Source of the DNA: Melanocharis versteri
Lineage: Eukaryota; Chordata; Aves; Passeriformes; Melanocharitidae
Direction of reading: 5' to 3'
NCBI GenBank assembly: GCA_013397845.1
Contig: VZTG01002908.1
Location: 213,576 to 277,575 of the forward strand
DNA length: 64,000 nucleotides
Made by a program: the position numbers and the translations under genes. Below are positions 26,481-39,844 of this stretch, in pieces. Each line of letters starts with the position of its first letter. Within the stretch, counting starts at the first letter, position 1. The notes under the pieces are model-generated. The model saw only the letters and a list, made by a program, of their open reading frames with translations, was not told the origin of the DNA and did not search any database.

Positions 26481-29400
26481 TACTGAAAAAGAAATTGAAA
26501 AATCCTATTTTCTTTTCCAGTGCTCTTCAGGGGAATGCATAATGTACCCAAGGGCTGGCTGCACTGTGTGTCATTTGGATCTCCCACAACACCTCCAATG
26601 GTCAACTATGAAGAGAAAGTTTGTGCCAGGGCAAACTTCTAGAAGAGAACAGGAACAAGCCACATTTGTTTTGAAAGGAAATTCAAGACAATTTCTTTAG
26701 TTCTAATCCAGCTACTTATCATTTGTGAGGGATACCTAGACTCCTGTGATGAGGGCTAAAGAGCCACGTATTTAGAAAAGGTGAGAGGAAACTGTACATA
26801 TACAAAACCCATAAGTATGGACACACATTTCCAAGCATTCTTTAAAAAGCTGCTCTGTCTACCTCATACCATAATACAACCTTATCCTTTGGACATATCA
26901 CACAAAGGTTTGAACTACCTCGGAAACCAAAACAGAGGACTGCTGCAAGGTCAGGAGCACTAAGTACTGCAAACACCACTGATAATTAAACCACTATTTT
27001 TCTTTGGTTGAAATTTGTCCATTTAATAATACACGTGCCTTTCTGCAATCAGTTGAATTCCAGCTGTATATGCCTCATCCTGAAGAGCAAAGCTGTCAGC
27101 GTAATGGGCACATTTCATCTCTGGGGTGAGAGGTGGCAAATCTCAAAGGAGCATCAAAATCCCTCCTGAACTGCAGAGTTCACCTCATGCTCCCATACAG
27201 AAAAGTCCCAGGGTTCAGTGGTGTGGCAAGGGGCCAGTGGCTCAGCAAGTGTCTTCCATGGAGAAAAGGTCATACCTGATTGGATACAACTGATATAAAC
27301 TCTGAAATTACACTTCCAGACTTGCTCTTGCAAAAGGAAAGTTTCTCCTGCCTTGCCTTATCTGAAAGCCAGAAATTCAGCTGCACAGGTCCTCGAGGGT
27401 CCATTGATTGTTTTAAAAGGCTCCATGAAAGGTAATTATGAAAAGATTCATTATAGGGAAAAATCCTTAGGGATCTGAAAACAGAAAAAACAAAGGATAA
27501 AAGTCACAGGTTTAGTCTTCTGCCTTCTTCCTCCTTCCTTGAAGCCTCTGCTGGCAAGGTCTGGAAATGCTTTTGATTATCTCCAAAAATGACAGAAGAC
27601 GAAGGCACTCGGCACCTTGCACAAGCAGGTGCTTAATTTCCTTACCTTCCCTGGGGCTCTGCTGCTGACAGCAAATGAACGGAGAGCTCCTGCTGCTCCC
27701 ACCAGCCTGGTTCTCTGTGTCATCCACCTACACACTCACACATTCATTCTCTCCCTCATGATTTATTCATTCAGTTTATTTATTTATGTAGGTCATTTTC
27801 GGTAGTAGTTTTACAAATAATGGCAGAAGCGAAAAAAGAGCAACACAGAAACAAAGTTAAGGAGCGAGCTGGTGGCACGCAGGGGATGGCAGGGGGAACT
27901 CTGTTCTGCTGAAAACAAGACGTACGCTAGAGAACTGCTCCTGATTTTCTCCTCAGGCAGAGCCTGAGCAAATTCCAAGTGACATCAGCTTCACCAGCCT
28001 TTGCTCGACACTGATTTCACACAGCCAATCCACCTGGTGCTCATGCCCTGCTCCCTGGGCTTGCATGGTCTTTCTGATTGCACTTGAGGCCTTTTGGAGC
28101 TCTCTGAAGGCCACTTCTGCATTTAGAGACCATTGTTTTGATTTTCCAGGCATTTAGTCATTAACTGTGTTTTAAAGCTTTAATCACAGGGGTCTTTGCA
28201 GTAAAAAACAGGTCTATTTACATTGCCTAACCTGTGTGTCTAAATTAGATTACTTCCCTTTATTTCCTTTTTATCCACCCTCTAAAGAAACTCCCTTTTC
28301 TACACTGAACCCACAGGAACTCCAGGGAAATCACCTTCCTAAGGATATAATCAGACACGGTAAGCTGATCTTAAGACTTCCTGTCACTGAAAGAAGCAGT
28401 CTTGTTCCTTCACCTTGTGTGCTTTTTCCTGTCTTCTTCCTCTTCCTTCCCCTAATTCTACCTGTTTCCCACCCATGCTTCCTTACTTTTGACACTTACC
28501 TGACCCCTGGCTGAGCTGATTCAGCTCATTGAACTGACAGAAAATAAATGCAGAGAAGTAAAAAAAAAAAAAAAAGACAGTTTTCTGTTGGGTTAATGAG
28601 CTGCATCAGCTCAGTGAATATGAAAGTCAGCCCAAGGGTGAGTCAGGATCATGTAGGAGGGAGTGTGAAGAGCAAGGAGGATTGACCCTTTTCACAGTAG
28701 AAAGTGATCAAAAGAGCTCAGTTTGTCTCCACTAATGGTATCCTTAGGTGGGAATATAAAGTAGATGCCTGGAAACAGACAGAATTTATCCTTGCTGTTC
28801 TGGCTCTGCAGTAATGAATTTATATTTCATTTTCTTTCCCTTCTAGGCTCAGCTGGCATGTTCTACCACAATTCATAGCCTAAGAGTGTTACAGGGACCC
28901 CCTTCAAGCACAATATCTCTACACTGCTAAGAAAATCCGTCTCTCAGATCTTTCACAAATACATGAAACACTGAAAACCATTAGGTATCAACTATGACCT
29001 GCCCTGTTATGGAGTCTAGTGGAGAAGCACAAAAGGGGAGCTAAGAGCAGCACAGTTGTCAGACTGTCAAAGCCAAACTGTGACAGTGAAATGAAACCTT
29101 GGCTGCTCCATTTTTTGATAGCTTCAGACCAAGACTGGGCACTTTCTTCAAGATACGCTGTGCCAGAAACAAGGTACATAACATGTTATGCTCAGCAACA
29201 TGGTTAGTTCAGTGAAACTGAAGGTTCTGTGATATATTGGAGGTCAAAGAAAATAATCTCATATTCCATAAATCTGTAAAGCACTGATTACACAAAGGAA
29301 AAAAAAAAGATACCAAAGCAAGATTTTTTAGTTAATGAGCACAACCAATTCCTATTGTTCTTCCAAAACAAAGAGGACTTCTCCCTATGCTGTTCACTTT

Positions 29401-32400
29401 GGATTAGTGATCCTTACCTAACAGGAGGGGAGCTCCTTTTCTTTTGATCTGGGGACATGAGCACCAAACCAGCAATTACAGCAATTGCAGGTGTCTCCTC
29501 TGTTTTTAGAAAAGTAATTTTTGAATGCACATGTGGCATCTCAGCATTCTCCTAGCAATGTTCTGGAAATGCTTTTGTCACTTCTGCTTCTCCCATGGTG
29601 TAAGAAATTATGTGCTCTGCCCCAGACTTTCCTGCCCAGGCTGTGATGGAAGCACAGGCAGAATGTGCACTCCAAAGGGTTACATACCACGTGGAGACCT
29701 CCAAGGCCCTCAAAATGTAATCTCTATTCTGATTGCAAAATCCGTGGAAGATATCTTATTTCAATAAGGCTCTCAGCCTCTCTTTATGGGTTAAGGAGAA
29801 ATATTTTCATTTCCTATCTTCATTATCACTTTTTGCATTCAGAACGCACGCAGACAAATCCAGTCTGAACTACAGATATTAAAGTGGTGGGTGCCTGCCC
29901 TGGCAATAGTCTGTTTGTAAGTCTGTTTTTAAGGAGTCTTTTTGTAACATGCCTGGAATCAGAGTCCTCCAGTGGTCTAACCAGTATCCTAGTTAGCTTT
30001 CATTCCCATCAGTCATGACAGGTTATGGATTGCATTTCTCCTGCCTCAGTTTAAAACTAGTCTGGCTTCCTACAGTTCCTTCATTTCTCTAACTTTCTCT
30101 CTTTTTCCTATGACTAACATTTTTCTTTCTGAGTTAAAATTTGTCACAGGTTTCTACCCACAGTCCAGGACTAGTGTAAATAGTGACTCTGGTTCTGTAG
30201 CAAATTGGCTTCCTGTTTCAACATCACCCACACTAGGGAAACCACATCTGTTCAGAGATGGACCCATTTTAAGAACAGTTATTTTTGGGCTGTAGAAGAT
30301 TATCAGTCATTGAGACAAAGGGCTCAGGTGACTCCTTAAAAAATTAGGAGAGTAGGGAAAGCCTGACTTACTGACATGATGGAGGCAAATGGGAGAAATA
30401 CCATTTACAGGTTACTCTGCTTAGGGGAATTAAACACTTCAAGATAGTTTGAAAGTTTCTGTGTTTGAAAATGAAACTGTGCTCTGAAGGGAAGGACTAA
30501 ACTGACTAATGGGTGAAATTGTTGTGGGCTACAAGACAGGCTTTTCTACTTCAGGGTGGGCAGGGAGGATGACATCCCCCATCTTCAGTGTTCTTTGCCA
30601 CTTCTCCTGCATGTTCTGAATATTGTGATTTATGGCTCTTATCACAGGAGAGATTAATGCCCTGGCCAGGTTGATCCCTGCCTGCTGCTCTGTGCTGTGA
30701 ACACAGATGGGCACCTCCACTGCCTGTGTGTGCACAGGCACAGGGCTCCAGTCACATCTGCCCCTTCGGGCACCCAGGCTGGGTGCAGCTCAGAGCATGG
30801 GAAGAGTCCGAGTTCTCCCATGTAAAATACGTAGAGCTGATAAACACCTGCCCTGTCATTCACTCGTCCTTTCTCATCCCTCTCCAACACGTGGGGATAC
30901 AACTTGCCAGCACAGTGAAGGCCTGGACACAATTTCCTCATGCAACGTAATGTTACAAACAAGAGAGTGATTTGATACGAACCTAAGTTGAGAACCTCGT
31001 CAACAGAGAAACTTTGGGGTGAAATGAAGGGACAGCTCCAGATAAGAGCTCAAACTCAGCACTCTCTGAGGAAGTCTTCATTGTTTTCCTGTCACATTTT
31101 AGACTGATAAATACCTCCTGTGCATAGAGATTTGTTGCTCTTTTCTGACTGGATTAACTGCAATTAAGATAGAGCTTCCTTGCATGGAGAAAAGGGTCTG
31201 ACCAGCTATTCTGGCAGCAGACATTTTGCACTACAGGACTACATGGTCTCTCTTTGCCTTTTAGAAACAGATTAAGCCACACTGCAGAAGGACACTGTAC
31301 AGTAGAAAGGATCTATGCAGGGATAGGTGCAGAATAATCAGCTTTTAAGTACATATTTCACTGATTTTCAGCGGCTTTCCCACGTACACAAACTCATCCC
31401 TAGAAATGTTAGGTTTTTTATCTACATTCTAGCAGGTCAAAGGAACAGGAATTGGTTTGAGTTTCCATTCCTTGTTTTATTCCAGAAGAGGTTCAGTTCT
31501 TATCTCTTGATGTACTGGTATTTTATGTACTGTACCTCTGACTAGTGCTCTACAAGATGCTAAAGAGAAGGAGGATTTTTTGTGGATATCTTTGTAAGAA
31601 AACATATTATATATCTATGAAAAAAGAAAAAAGTCATCAAAAAGACCGCTCTGTATTTCTCTCTGCTCCAGAGCAGCCTTAACACAAACTACTGGTAAGT
31701 CTAGTTCATATGCTTGCGCAGGGAACAGGTTTCTAAAGGCCTGTTCCAGAGAGGCCTGATTAGATAATACATAACAGAGAGAAACCATGGGCTAGAGGAC
31801 TTTGTTTTCATTTGCAGCTCATTAGAGGCAGCCCAGAGCTAACCTAAGCCTCCTGGCGGGGAGGTACTGGATCAGGATAAAACCAGGCACAGACAAAACA
31901 GCACAAAACAGCTGTACCCCGAGTTCCCACACTACCGAAAATAATAAGCCACCAAAGGAAGAGGCACTGTGTTCAAAAGCCTCAAAATCCACACATGCAA
32001 ATTGCTGCAGGCCAGTACTTGGGGAGGTTCTTGCACTGTAAAGCAGGGCAAGAAAATTACCCTTAGTCTAAGAAGGTGACTTTACCCTCCTACAGTTTAA
32101 GATAGGAAATTAGACCAAGTTCTCCTCCCGCTGCAGAGCATGAGACAGACAAGTGGTGGAGACAGCTCTTTACCAGTTCCACCTAGACTAAGACAAAGGG
32201 CTCTCCTAACACAGATTAAGAAGGCCACCTTAGAGGGAGGGAGAAAGAAGACTGTCCGTGTGTATCTAATTTAATTTCTAAATTAATTTAGTTAAATCAG
32301 TATGTGTTATGTGAGCAAGGCTTATTGTCAGCAAGCTAATTCTAAATTAAAATGAGAAATAGAGTGGTGTCATCCATTACAAAGGAGACATGGGCTGAAA

Positions 32401-35400
32401 CTACTGCTGAATTGCATGATGCCTTCTAAAAATACCAGAATGCAAGGATTAGGTACAAGTGTTTTTACTAAGGTGTTGTACTGCATTCTGAAGGCTGCTT
32501 AAAATTAGCTGTGAATGTGCTTTTGCTTGTCCTAAATGCATTGCAGAAAGACAGAATTTTTTTTCTTCTCTCTCAGTCTTCCTTTGAGCTGTCAAACTCT
32601 GAGAAGTCTGGGTCTGTAGGCACTAGAGGGAGAGAGATCGCTTTGCTGTTGCTCTTCTTTCCAATCTTGCTCTCAAGCCTGAAGGAATCAGTTCCAGTAA
32701 GTGACGTTCTGAGGTGAAGCACAGTCATTTCCCCACACAATTTGTTTCGTTTGCACCACGGTGCTATTGGGCAGTGCTGTGCTTTCTGGTGAAAGCACAT
32801 TTTCACAAAAAGTGCCCACTTCCAGGGTCAGATTATTTTCCAGAAACCAACCAAAGACAGAACGGGGTACAGTTCTCCTGGCTGAACCCCAAACAAAAAT
32901 AAAACATTGCTAAGATTTACTGGGATTCTACCGTGTCTTCTGCATTCTACAGCTGTGCAGAAAGGTAACAATTTTTAGCATTTTGCAGAGCACTGCAACA
33001 AGACAGAGGCTATTAATTACCTCTGCAATCAGTAGGGATGGGAATCTCCTGCGCTTAACTCTAAGTTGCCTGAACTGGGGGCTACGTGCAGTTCTCAGGA
33101 TGTGGTCTGTGTCCCACAAAAATCTCTAACCAGCTCTCAGCCAGGTGCTGCCTGGCCCCATGCAAAGGATTTCATGTCCCTCTGGCACAACAGGCTGTGT
33201 TTAGTTAGGAGTAAGAAGTTGGTGCTTCCAGATGAACTACAATCCTTGAAGAGAGGCAATTCCACCCTCAACCTGCAATTTCTGATCTTCTAAACCTGGC
33301 ACTGGCCAGAACTGCTGCCTGTGTGGAAGCCCTTACAGCATCTGAGAGCAACCTGCTCCTCTTGCCCATAAGCAAAATATCCTATAATCTACTACAGGAT
33401 CAGTATTCCTGCACTGCTACAGATATGAGTCTGCCTTTTCACCATACTCTTCAATTTTTAGGGACAGTGAATAGTTGCTGGAGTTCACTAAGTCAACCAA
33501 GTTTGCAGTCACACAGCTCAACTCATAATCAGCTCTTCAGCCTGCTGCCAAACCTGTTCTGGCATTCCCTGTTGTCAGAGCTGGCATCTTGGAGCTTTGT
33601 GACACAGGCAGTGCTTAGATAAGTTTCTCCTAACTGCTACAAAAAATGCTGGTTTATCCCTTCTGGGGAAAAAAAAAACCATCACAATCTAAAAGCTGTG
33701 CAAGATGGAAGTTTCTTGGATAGCATCTTAGCCCAGAAACTTCCTTCACATCCGAAGTCTGGGTGACGGATGGCAGCTCAGCCACAATTCCATGTGTCCT
33801 TACTTCTGAGAGAGAGGGGCCAGAATTTAAACCTCATCTGACCACAGCTGAGATCTACAAAGAGTTTGCAATTAAGCATGTTCTGGTACCCACCTTTGTC
33901 TTTGGAAGAGCGTGAGAGTTTGCACTGTCTGAATGTATTAGCCAGCAGCAGTTAAACACAATCGAGCTGTCTACTTCTAAGGTCAGGACAGAATACTTCA
34001 CAGCTGCAGTCCTTCTCCCACTGGGTATGACTAATCACATCTACTTCCCTGATATTCTCTCCATCTCTTTTAGGTGTTTGCACAGATAAATCCTTTTGCC
34101 CAAAAGTGCTTTCATGTTGAAATAAGGGCTCACTTTGTATTTTTTTCAGCACACATGTATTTTTCTCAAATTCCGAGTAACACCCGGGGATGGTTAGACG
34201 GGGAGAAATCCCAGGGTTTGGAGGGTATTGTCAAGTTGTTCAAGTCAATGACTGAACAGTGCAATTCATCACTTTACCCCCATGTGCCAGATTGCCAGAT
34301 CAGGGGCTCCTTCTCCTTTGTTAGCTTTTCAAAGATGTGGGGTCCAGAAAGGATGCCACTATTTTGCTCCCATTTCAGAATTACTTGTGAACAAAGCGTT
34401 TTTTTACACACAGAAAAAAATGAAGCTCCTATGGTTAAAATAGTAAATTGAGTTGTAATTAACTTAATTGCAATAATAATGAAAATAAAGTCTTTTGAGG
34501 ATAGCAAGGCCTTTAGCTGGCTTTAGTTCCAGTCTGACAGAGATAAATCAATTTAAAATTTACACTGTATATCAACATTGTTAGTAAAGAAGCCCCAAAA
34601 GAAGCTCAGAGTAATACAGCTATGTTAAGTATTAAAAAAATAATCCATTTTGCCTTATAATAAGAAAGGCGACTTTTGTAAATTCAAGTAAAATCAAAGA
34701 TTCTATTTTATGACTCGGAGAATGTTGCTTTTCTTAAGTTGTTCACAAGACATAATTAGAACTGGGGTGTACTTTACTATGTACCACACAAGAGGTTCTC
34801 TGTCTCACTAACCAGAGTGACTGACAGAGAACTCTCTATCTGCTACTATAAGTCTCCTACCACTCAAAAAAATAGATGTCAAACTTAATCCTACAAACAA
34901 AGCAGATCAAATAAGAGACTTAAACTATAACTTTAAAGCTTACATGTTGGAGGCTTTTTCTTTTTTAATTGGTTCCCTTTGTGACTCTCTAATAAACAGA
35001 AAAAAGCAGAGCACGTGCAGTAACCATCTACAAACCCTCTTCCTCTAACACACACACAATTTTGCAAAGAATGCTCTATTTTAGGTGCAGTAAGCCCTGT
35101 ACAATTCACAAACCAGTGGCTTGTGGCTTGAAATACTAGACTGTCAACAAATTAATTCATTTTAGAAGTCCTTTTAATTAAAAAAATAATAGCTAATAAA
35201 GATACAGGACATAAAATCATTTGTGATTAAAAGGTCATTGATATTTTTCTACTGGACTTTCAGCATAATGTTTTAGAAAAAGTCTTATATTCATGCAAGC
35301 GTTATAATGGAAAAGTCTAATCTTTTTTTGGTGTTGGTATGTGTTTGATCTAATAGTGACACATGAAATCTCATTAGAATTTAAATATATATATCTTAAC

Positions 35401-36029
35401 TTTTATTGGATTGTAAGCTCTGTAAGTTTATAATATGCAGCACTGCAATTACTGATACTATATGTGGGAACTCTCCCACACTATATTGGATTCTCTCATG
35501 TCTTCTGAAAAGAACGAAATATATCAAACTCTTACCACTCATAATTTATATAGGCATTTGGATATAACATTGCTAAACGTCGCAACACTGTATGAATTAA
35601 ATTATTAACGAGAAATCTTTGAACTATATTTGCATGCTATTATTTCTTATTATTTAAAAAAATACTTAACTGTCAAGCCCAGGAGGTGCCTGTGTGATTA
35701 AACGTTTCTCTGATTAAAAAGCGTGACAGAGAAATAGAATGCCCAAGCTCTGAGCTACACAAACACAGGACAGCTCAGAGCCTGCCTTGTAGAGCACGAT
35801 ACGGTCTGGCTCCCTCCCACTGAACATTTGCCCCGGGGTTCCAAGAACAGTAAATGTTTAACTTCCCTTGAAACAGAAAGTCACCTGCTGTCCTTCCCAT
35901 TAGCTCTATAACCCTGTCAGCTCCACAGTTAATAGCAACAGGTTTTGATCGACCAACAAATCCCTACCTGAACTCAGGTGCCTGGGCTCCCCAGTAAGGC
36001 TTTTCACACACAGAGGGGTGCAGAGACTA
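26481..36029. other. Intergenic sequence, nothing recognised except the 28.5-kb palindrome
   Basis: No exon or clear transposon seen. The stretch from about 34,440 to 35,720 is strongly AT-rich, with many TAAT/ATTA cores and few CpGs, the look of a conserved non-coding block; this is impression only. Confidence 0.6.
28510..28615. repeat. Compound palindrome with A-rich loop
   Basis: Arms 28510-28544 and 28581-28615 are inverted copies matching at 29 of 35 positions, around a 36-base loop containing a run of 15 or more A. Each arm itself contains a palindrome (gagctgattcagctc at 28513-28527; gagctgcatcagctc at 28598-28612). It can form a long hairpin on either strand. Confidence 0.85.
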
Positions 36030-36475
36030 GAATCATGGAATCATAGAGTAAGCTGAGCTGGAAGAGACCCATCAGGATCATCGAGTCCAACTCCTGGCCC
36101 AGCACAGGACACCCCAAGAGTCACACCATGTGCCCGAGAGCATCATCCAAACACCTCTTGAGTTCTGTCAGGCTGGTGCTGTGACCGCTGCCCTGGGGAG
36201 CCTGTTCCAGCACCCAGCCACCCTCTGGGGGAAGAACCTTATCTTGATATCTAATCTAAACCTCCTGTGACCCAGCTTCATGCCATTTCCTCAAGTCCTG
36301 TCACTGGTCATGAGAGAGTAGAGATCTGTACCTGCCTCTCCTCTTCCACTCACGAGGAAATTGTAACTGCAATGAGGTTTCCCCTCAGCCTCCTCTTCTC
36401 TAGGCTGAACAGACCCAGTGCCCTCAGCTGCTCCTCACATGGCTCTCCCTCAGGGCCCTTCACCATCCTCATGTC
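36030..36475 (-). mobile_element. CR1 LINE 3' fragment, antisense
   Basis: Begins at the left with aatcatggaatcatagag, the reverse complement of the short terminal repeat at CR1 3' ends, and continues through typical antisense CR1 text such as ctcctcttctctaggctgaa and ggggagcctgttccagcac. Strongly 5'-truncated, as most avian CR1 copies are. No intact coding sequence. Confidence 0.88.
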
Positions 36476-36699
36476 ACACAGTGGGGCACACACTGCACGC
36501 AGCAGGAGCTGGCCAGGCTGATCCAGAGACTGGCTGCAATGCTGGGCCATCGCCCCCATCCCCTGTGCCCCTACCACATCCTCCTGCCAGGCAAACCCCT
36601 GCTTCCCCCATGGCTCTGAGGCCCTGTCCATGCTCCATGACAAGATGAGCCAGGTAGAGCTGGTCATCAAGGTGGATGTGCTTTACTGTGAGGGTGTGG
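36476..36699. other. Unassigned GC-rich spacer between two inverted CR1 pieces
   Basis: This 224-base segment is GC-rich and does not read as CR1 in either direction to my eye. It may be a remnant of another repeat or sequence trapped between two insertions. Confidence 0.4.
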
Positions 36700-36872
36700 G
36701 GCTAGCACAGGGTGAACAGAGACTTTGTGGATGCCCCATCCCTGGAAGTGTACAAAGCCAGGCTGGATGGAGTTCTGAGCAACCTGCTCTAGTGGAAGGT
36801 GTCCCTGCCCACGGTAGGGGGATTGGAACAAGATGACCTTTAAGGTCCCTTCCAACCCAAGCCGTTCTATGA
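36700..36872 (+). mobile_element. CR1 LINE 3' end, sense
   Basis: Contains gatgccccatccctggaag, a gccaggctggatggag segment and the terminal ggtcccttccaaccc followed by ttctatgatt, the usual CR1 3' terminus. Only the last ~170 bases are present. It lies in opposite orientation to the copy at 36030-36475. Confidence 0.88.
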
Positions 36873-39139
36873 TTGTGTGTATGAGCCAGCCGTGCCTGCA
36901 TGTCAGGTCACTCAGCTGGACGGGTCCCCAGTGCCACACCGAGTGTCTGTGTGAGGGATTGTCTGTCTGCAGGAAAGCCTGAGGTCAGAGACAATGCTTG
37001 TGTGAGACTTACCAGGCCTGTTCTCTTCCCACTGATATGAGAAAATTTGTCACCTGGTTTAAATGGCAGAAGTCGAAACCTGCTGAATGAAGAGAACAAA
37101 CACAAATGAAAATACAGCAGCCTTTGCAGGGAGCCCTCTCTACCCCAGAAGTCTTGTTACTCTTTCCAGCAACCCCACTGGCCCAGCTTTCTCCCTCACG
37201 TAGTTTTGCTTTTGCCACCCCAACAGATTTCTAGAACCTACTACCAGGTCCTTCAAGCTGGGGTTTTGAATTTAGGCACAATGCTCATCCTTCCTGGAAG
37301 TATTTGTGTCAAAGAATGGTAGCACTGCCAACCTCAGAAAGACAATAAGAAGCAGGAAACTTAAATATTTCTTTTTCACGGTTATTTTGTAGGCCAGTCA
37401 CCTGCTTTTGAACTCCTAATGCTCATCTCCAACTTACTGCTAAAACAACTGATGTTGTTTTAAGGAGTTCAAACTTGTTGTCAGGTCTCCCAACAGCACA
37501 ACTGCTGTGGGCGCACAAATGTAAGCCTTGAGCTTCTGAAATTTCTCTGTGGCTGCTCCTCCTTTCTTCGAAAACAGTATAAAGAGCTTCTTTCCTATGC
37601 AGCCACGTGAGAGGAGAGTTCAGCACAATCTGTGCCACAGCACTAATTAACTTCTCTCCAAGAGGAGTGGAGAAATGCAGACAAGCTGAGGATGTCCACT
37701 CCCCCAAATAACGCTGAAAAATTCACCAAGACCAGAGCTTTTCTGCAGAAGAATTCTAACAGGGGCAAAGTTAAACCGCATCAGAATTTCCCACCTGCTC
37801 TTTCATCAACAAAGTCTGAGCTTGTGCCACTGAAATCAATGGGAACTTTATTACAGAGTAAATCGGAAGAGATGGGAAGAAGAGGAAAAAACAATTTAAA
37901 ATCTTGTATTTCTAAGTTATAGTTCTTATAAACAGCCTAATCAGATTCCTGTGCATGTAAGTCAGTATTTTCTTCATTAGTGCAGCTAGTTGGCCATAAA
38001 ATGAGTACATTGCATTTATTCATGCATCTAGAGTGAAAAAAAAGATTTTCATACATTTGGAAAAAAAATCTTTGAAATGGGCAGACAAGAACTTAAAACA
38101 GATTAAGCCAATAACTTATATCACAGTATGATCCAGAGAGTATTTATCATTCTATCCTTTATAGATTAATTTATATAAACAGAATAAAGTAAATATTTCT
38201 TTCATCTGTATTGAAAAAAACCCCTCTGAACTAACCTAAAAACAAACAAAACAAAACCAAAACACAAACAAACAAACAAAACCCCCTCAAAAGTTAGGTA
38301 CAAACACATTTTAGTGATTTTAGGTGTAAAAAAATTCCCAGCCAACAATCACTATCCACCCCCAGCTCAAAGGTTCATCTTTCTGTGACTGAAGCAGCCC
38401 ACAAACCTGGCATGGCTCACAGCTGCAGCAATACTGCCCTTCCTACCTGGATGGGTTATTGTTATCATTATTAAACCGATTACACAATTCTCAGGTTGAA
38501 AACTGTTTCCTCTATTATTTAACTTTCCTGGAAAGATATGTGTAAGAGGAGAGTTTTTTTTTAAAGTCTGCACTTCATACAAAACAAATAGGACCTCTCC
38601 TTCTTTTTATTAAACTTGGACGAGTTTGGGCATTTATTGTGCTTATTTCAGGGGTTTCTTTGTAATCATAAGGCAAGAATTTATGATTTAACACTTGACT
38701 GAATCATGACACAAAACAACCAGGATTTATAGTTTCCTTACACAGTCCCCTTTGGTAACCAGTACACGACACATCAATCTTCAGCTGTTTACAGACCTTC
38801 CCTTCTCCCTCCCTTCAGAGGTGTCAGTTGATCTGTAAGACAGAAATATGAAAAAGTTCCCAAAGTTTTGTGTTTATCACCCAATCCCACTGGATGCTCT
38901 GCTGCTCATGGCTCCCTTTTCTCTCTCTGACAATGATTTCAAAGGACAATGTTCTGCTAGTGCTTCTCATGTGGATACCTCTCATGAATGTCCTGCATTT
39001 CCTGAGTCATGAGGAAGGGATTGGCCAGCCTGGTGCCTAGCAGAGCCTGCTGTTCCTTGACAGCCCCAAGAGCCGCATCAAAGGCTCTTTTGAGGCACCA
39101 AGTCTATAATCCGGTTCTCCTTCACCCTGGATTTCAGTA
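36873..39139. other. Intergenic sequence between CR1 pieces
   Basis: AT-rich in its middle, with one CAAA-type simple repeat. No gene, RNA or transposon that I can support. Confidence 0.65.
38238..38281. repeat. (CAAA)n-like simple repeat
   Basis: Imperfect aaac/aaaac units over about 44 bases, including four caaa copies in a row near the end. Confidence 0.85.
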
Positions 39140-39695
39140 ACGGGGGCAAATACAAGGGCAGGGATGTGATCCTGCCCCTCTGCTCAGCCCTGTGAGGATC
39201 ACCTGGAGTGCTGTGTCCAGTTTGGGGCTCCTCAGGACAGGAGAGACATGGAGCTCCTGGAGCAGGTCCAGAGTGTGACAAAGATGATGAAGGGACTGGA
39301 GCATCTCCCTGAGGAAAGGCTGAGGGAGCTGGGCCTGTTCAGCCTCGAGAAGAGACGGCTGAGAGGGGCCCTCATCCCTGTGTGTCAGTGTCTGCAGGGA
39401 GGGGGCAGGGGATGGACCAGGCTCTGCTCCGTGGGGCGATGGGACAAGAGGCAACAGGCAGGGTGATGCACAGAAGTTCCACCTGAACACGAGGAAGAAT
39501 TTCTGTCCTGTGCAGTGACCAAGCTCTGGAACTGATTGTCCAGAGAGGGTGTGGAGCTTCCCTCACTGGAGACATTCCAGAACCATCTGGACACAATCCT
39601 GTGCCGTGTGCTCTGGGATGGCCCCGCTTGAGCAGGGAGGTGGGACCAGATGGCCCAGGGTGATCCCTTCCAGCCTGACCCATCCCGGGATGCAG
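39140..39695 (+). mobile_element. CR1 LINE 3' fragment, sense
   Basis: Typical CR1 wording runs through the segment: cacctggagtgctgtgtcca, gaggaaaggctgagggagct, gcctcgagaagagacggctg, and the 3' end gggtgatcccttccagcctg. It ends just before the minisatellite. Translations of this stretch are not genes. Confidence 0.88.
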
Positions 39696-39725
39696 CCGTC
39701 CCGTGGCACAATGGCAGCACCATCC

Positions 39726-39844
39726 CCGTGTCCCGTGTGCGTCCCGTGTGTGTCCCTGTGTCCCGTGTGCGTCCCTGTGGCCCGTGTGTGTCCCTGCCTG
39801 TGCCCCTGTATCATTGCCTGTGTCCCTCTGTCCCTTCCTGTGTC
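39726..39844. repeat. GC-rich minisatellite running into the gap
   Basis: Degenerate tandem copies built on gtcccgtgtg / gtccctgtgtc modules fill the last 119 bases before the gap (for example cgtgtcccgtgtgcgtcccg). The pyrimidine/G pattern gives G-runs on the minus strand. The array probably continues into the N run, so its full length is unknown. Confidence 0.85.

Noticed and set aside
1..36000. Exons of a neighbouring gene
   Set aside because: No frame flanked by splice signals gave a protein I recognise. In human the side upstream of MED14 is gene-poor, so absence of exons is plausible.
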